Assembly (NCBI GenBank): GCA_001767575.1
Contig: MELI01000055.1
Location: forward strand, 21,549 to 26,999
Length of the DNA: 5,451 nucleotides
Direction of reading: 5' to 3'
DNA from: Candidatus Aquicultor primus
GTDB taxonomy: Bacteria > Actinomycetota > Aquicultoria > Aquicultorales > Aquicultoraceae
A program made the translations under genes and the position numbers. How positions within the stretch are numbered: position 1 is the stretch's first letter; each line of letters opens with the position of its first letter. The notes beneath the pieces were generated by a model that was given only the letters and a program-made list of their open reading frames with translations, was not told the DNA's origin and ran no database searches. Below, piece by piece: positions 4,948 to 5,451 of the stretch.

Positions 4948-5433
4948 ATGGTTCTTAAAATAGTCTACACGGTCTTTATCGGAATCTTGCTCGTGCTGTT
5001 CGTGGGGATAGGCATCGAGACCTTCTACCCGCAACCGCAGTACCCCGAATACCCCGTAAGTCTTGAGAGACCATCGCCCGATGGGACCGAGACCGCTGCG
5101 GATATAAAGACGCGCGAGGAGTTTCAGAAGACAGAAAAGCGCTATCAAGAGAAAATCAAGATATACAACCGCAACGTCTTTATCGTCGCACTCGTATTCG
5201 CGCTAATGTTTATGGCAATCAGCCTCTTTATGGCGGATAAACTGCTCATCATAGCGGATGGTCTGCTATTAGGCGGGGTGTTTACGCTCGGGTATGCGGT
5301 GGGGCGCGGGTTTATGGCGGACGACAAGTTCAGGTTTATCGCGGTGAGCGTCAGCCTGGTAGTCGCCCTTATAACCGGATATTTGAAGTTTATTCGCCCG
5401 CTGGAGGGCAAGGAAACCCCGGATGCCGGATAA
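4948..5433 (+). CDS. Four-helix membrane protein of unknown function
   Basis: 161 residues from ATG 4948. The layout is an N-terminal hydrophobic helix (about 5-26); a Pro/Tyr-rich stretch (FYPQPQYPEYP, 26-36); a charged segment likely to form a helix (about 52-76, rich in Glu, Lys, Gln); and three more hydrophobic helices at about 77-96, 98-118 and 129-148, ending in a short acidic/polar tail. The first helix followed by the Pro-rich stretch could put residues 27-76 outside the membrane; topology is inferred. The helix-3 region ADGLLLGGVFTLGYAVGRGF (104-123) is Gly-rich, suited to close helix packing, and is the part most likely to be conserved. I recall similar hypothetical proteins in uncultured bacteria but cannot name a family. 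It is separated from the glycolytic operon by an inverted repeat and is probably transcribed separately. The window ends 18 bases after its stop. Confidence 0.75.
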   Translation: MVLKIVYTVFIGILLVLFVGIGIETFYPQPQYPEYPVSLERPSPDGTETAADIKTREEFQKTEKRYQEKIKIYNRNVFIVALVFALMFMAISLFMADKLLIIADGLLLGGVFTLGYAVGRGFMADDKFRFIAVSVSLVVALITGYLKFIRPLEGKETPDAG

Positions 5434-5451
5434 CCGTGCCGGCGCCAACCA

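Overview
The window is bacterial: compact genes on one strand, Shine-Dalgarno (SD) sites before every complete gene, three GTG starts, one clear Rho-independent terminator, and codon use of roughly 50% GC. The small membrane protein of the Holin-X/DUF1469 type and a 6-phosphofructokinase resembling the group III (mixed ATP/PPi) branch point towards an actinobacterial or neighbouring deep-branching, probably uncultured lineage. A translin-family protein, much commoner in archaea and eukaryotes than in bacteria, fits a deep-branching genome. This placement is an inference. No phage, insertion sequence, CRISPR array, tRNA or rRNA is visible.

Layout, all genes on +. (1) 1-1181: the 3' part of a translin-family gene, followed after 9 bases by a HAD-superfamily hydrolase; probably one operon. 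(2) 1182-1492: a gene-free stretch holding a good -10 box and a compact inverted-repeat RNA element (about 1283-1378) whose 11-bp closing stem is perfect. It lies in front of a phasin-like gene (1493-1846) that ends at a strong terminator. (3) 1883-2326: a long gene-free stretch with a possible minus-strand coding relic, then a -10 box and a leader with three tandem hairpins ahead of a two-helix Holin-X/DUF1469-type protein (2327-2671). (4) 2854-4772: class II fructose-bisphosphate aldolase and 6-phosphofructokinase, overlapping by one base (TAATG) and so probably translationally coupled, followed by two inverted repeats. (5) 4948-5433: a four-helix membrane protein of unknown function.

The fba-pfk pair carries out two consecutive glycolytic steps: fructose-6-P to fructose-1,6-bisphosphate, then to triose phosphates. 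The kinase has the Asp typical of pyrophosphate-dependent enzymes in its GGDDT motif, but Gln where Lys (PPi enzymes) or Gly (classical ATP enzymes) is expected. Its phosphoryl donor is therefore open; if it is PPi, the pair could run in both directions.

Most worth a second look: the structured RNA element before the phasin-like gene, with mutually exclusive pairings; the bacterial translin homologue that keeps the acidic residues expected of a C3PO-type RNase; and the unusual donor-site residues of the phosphofructokinase. I see no clearly new multi-gene system.
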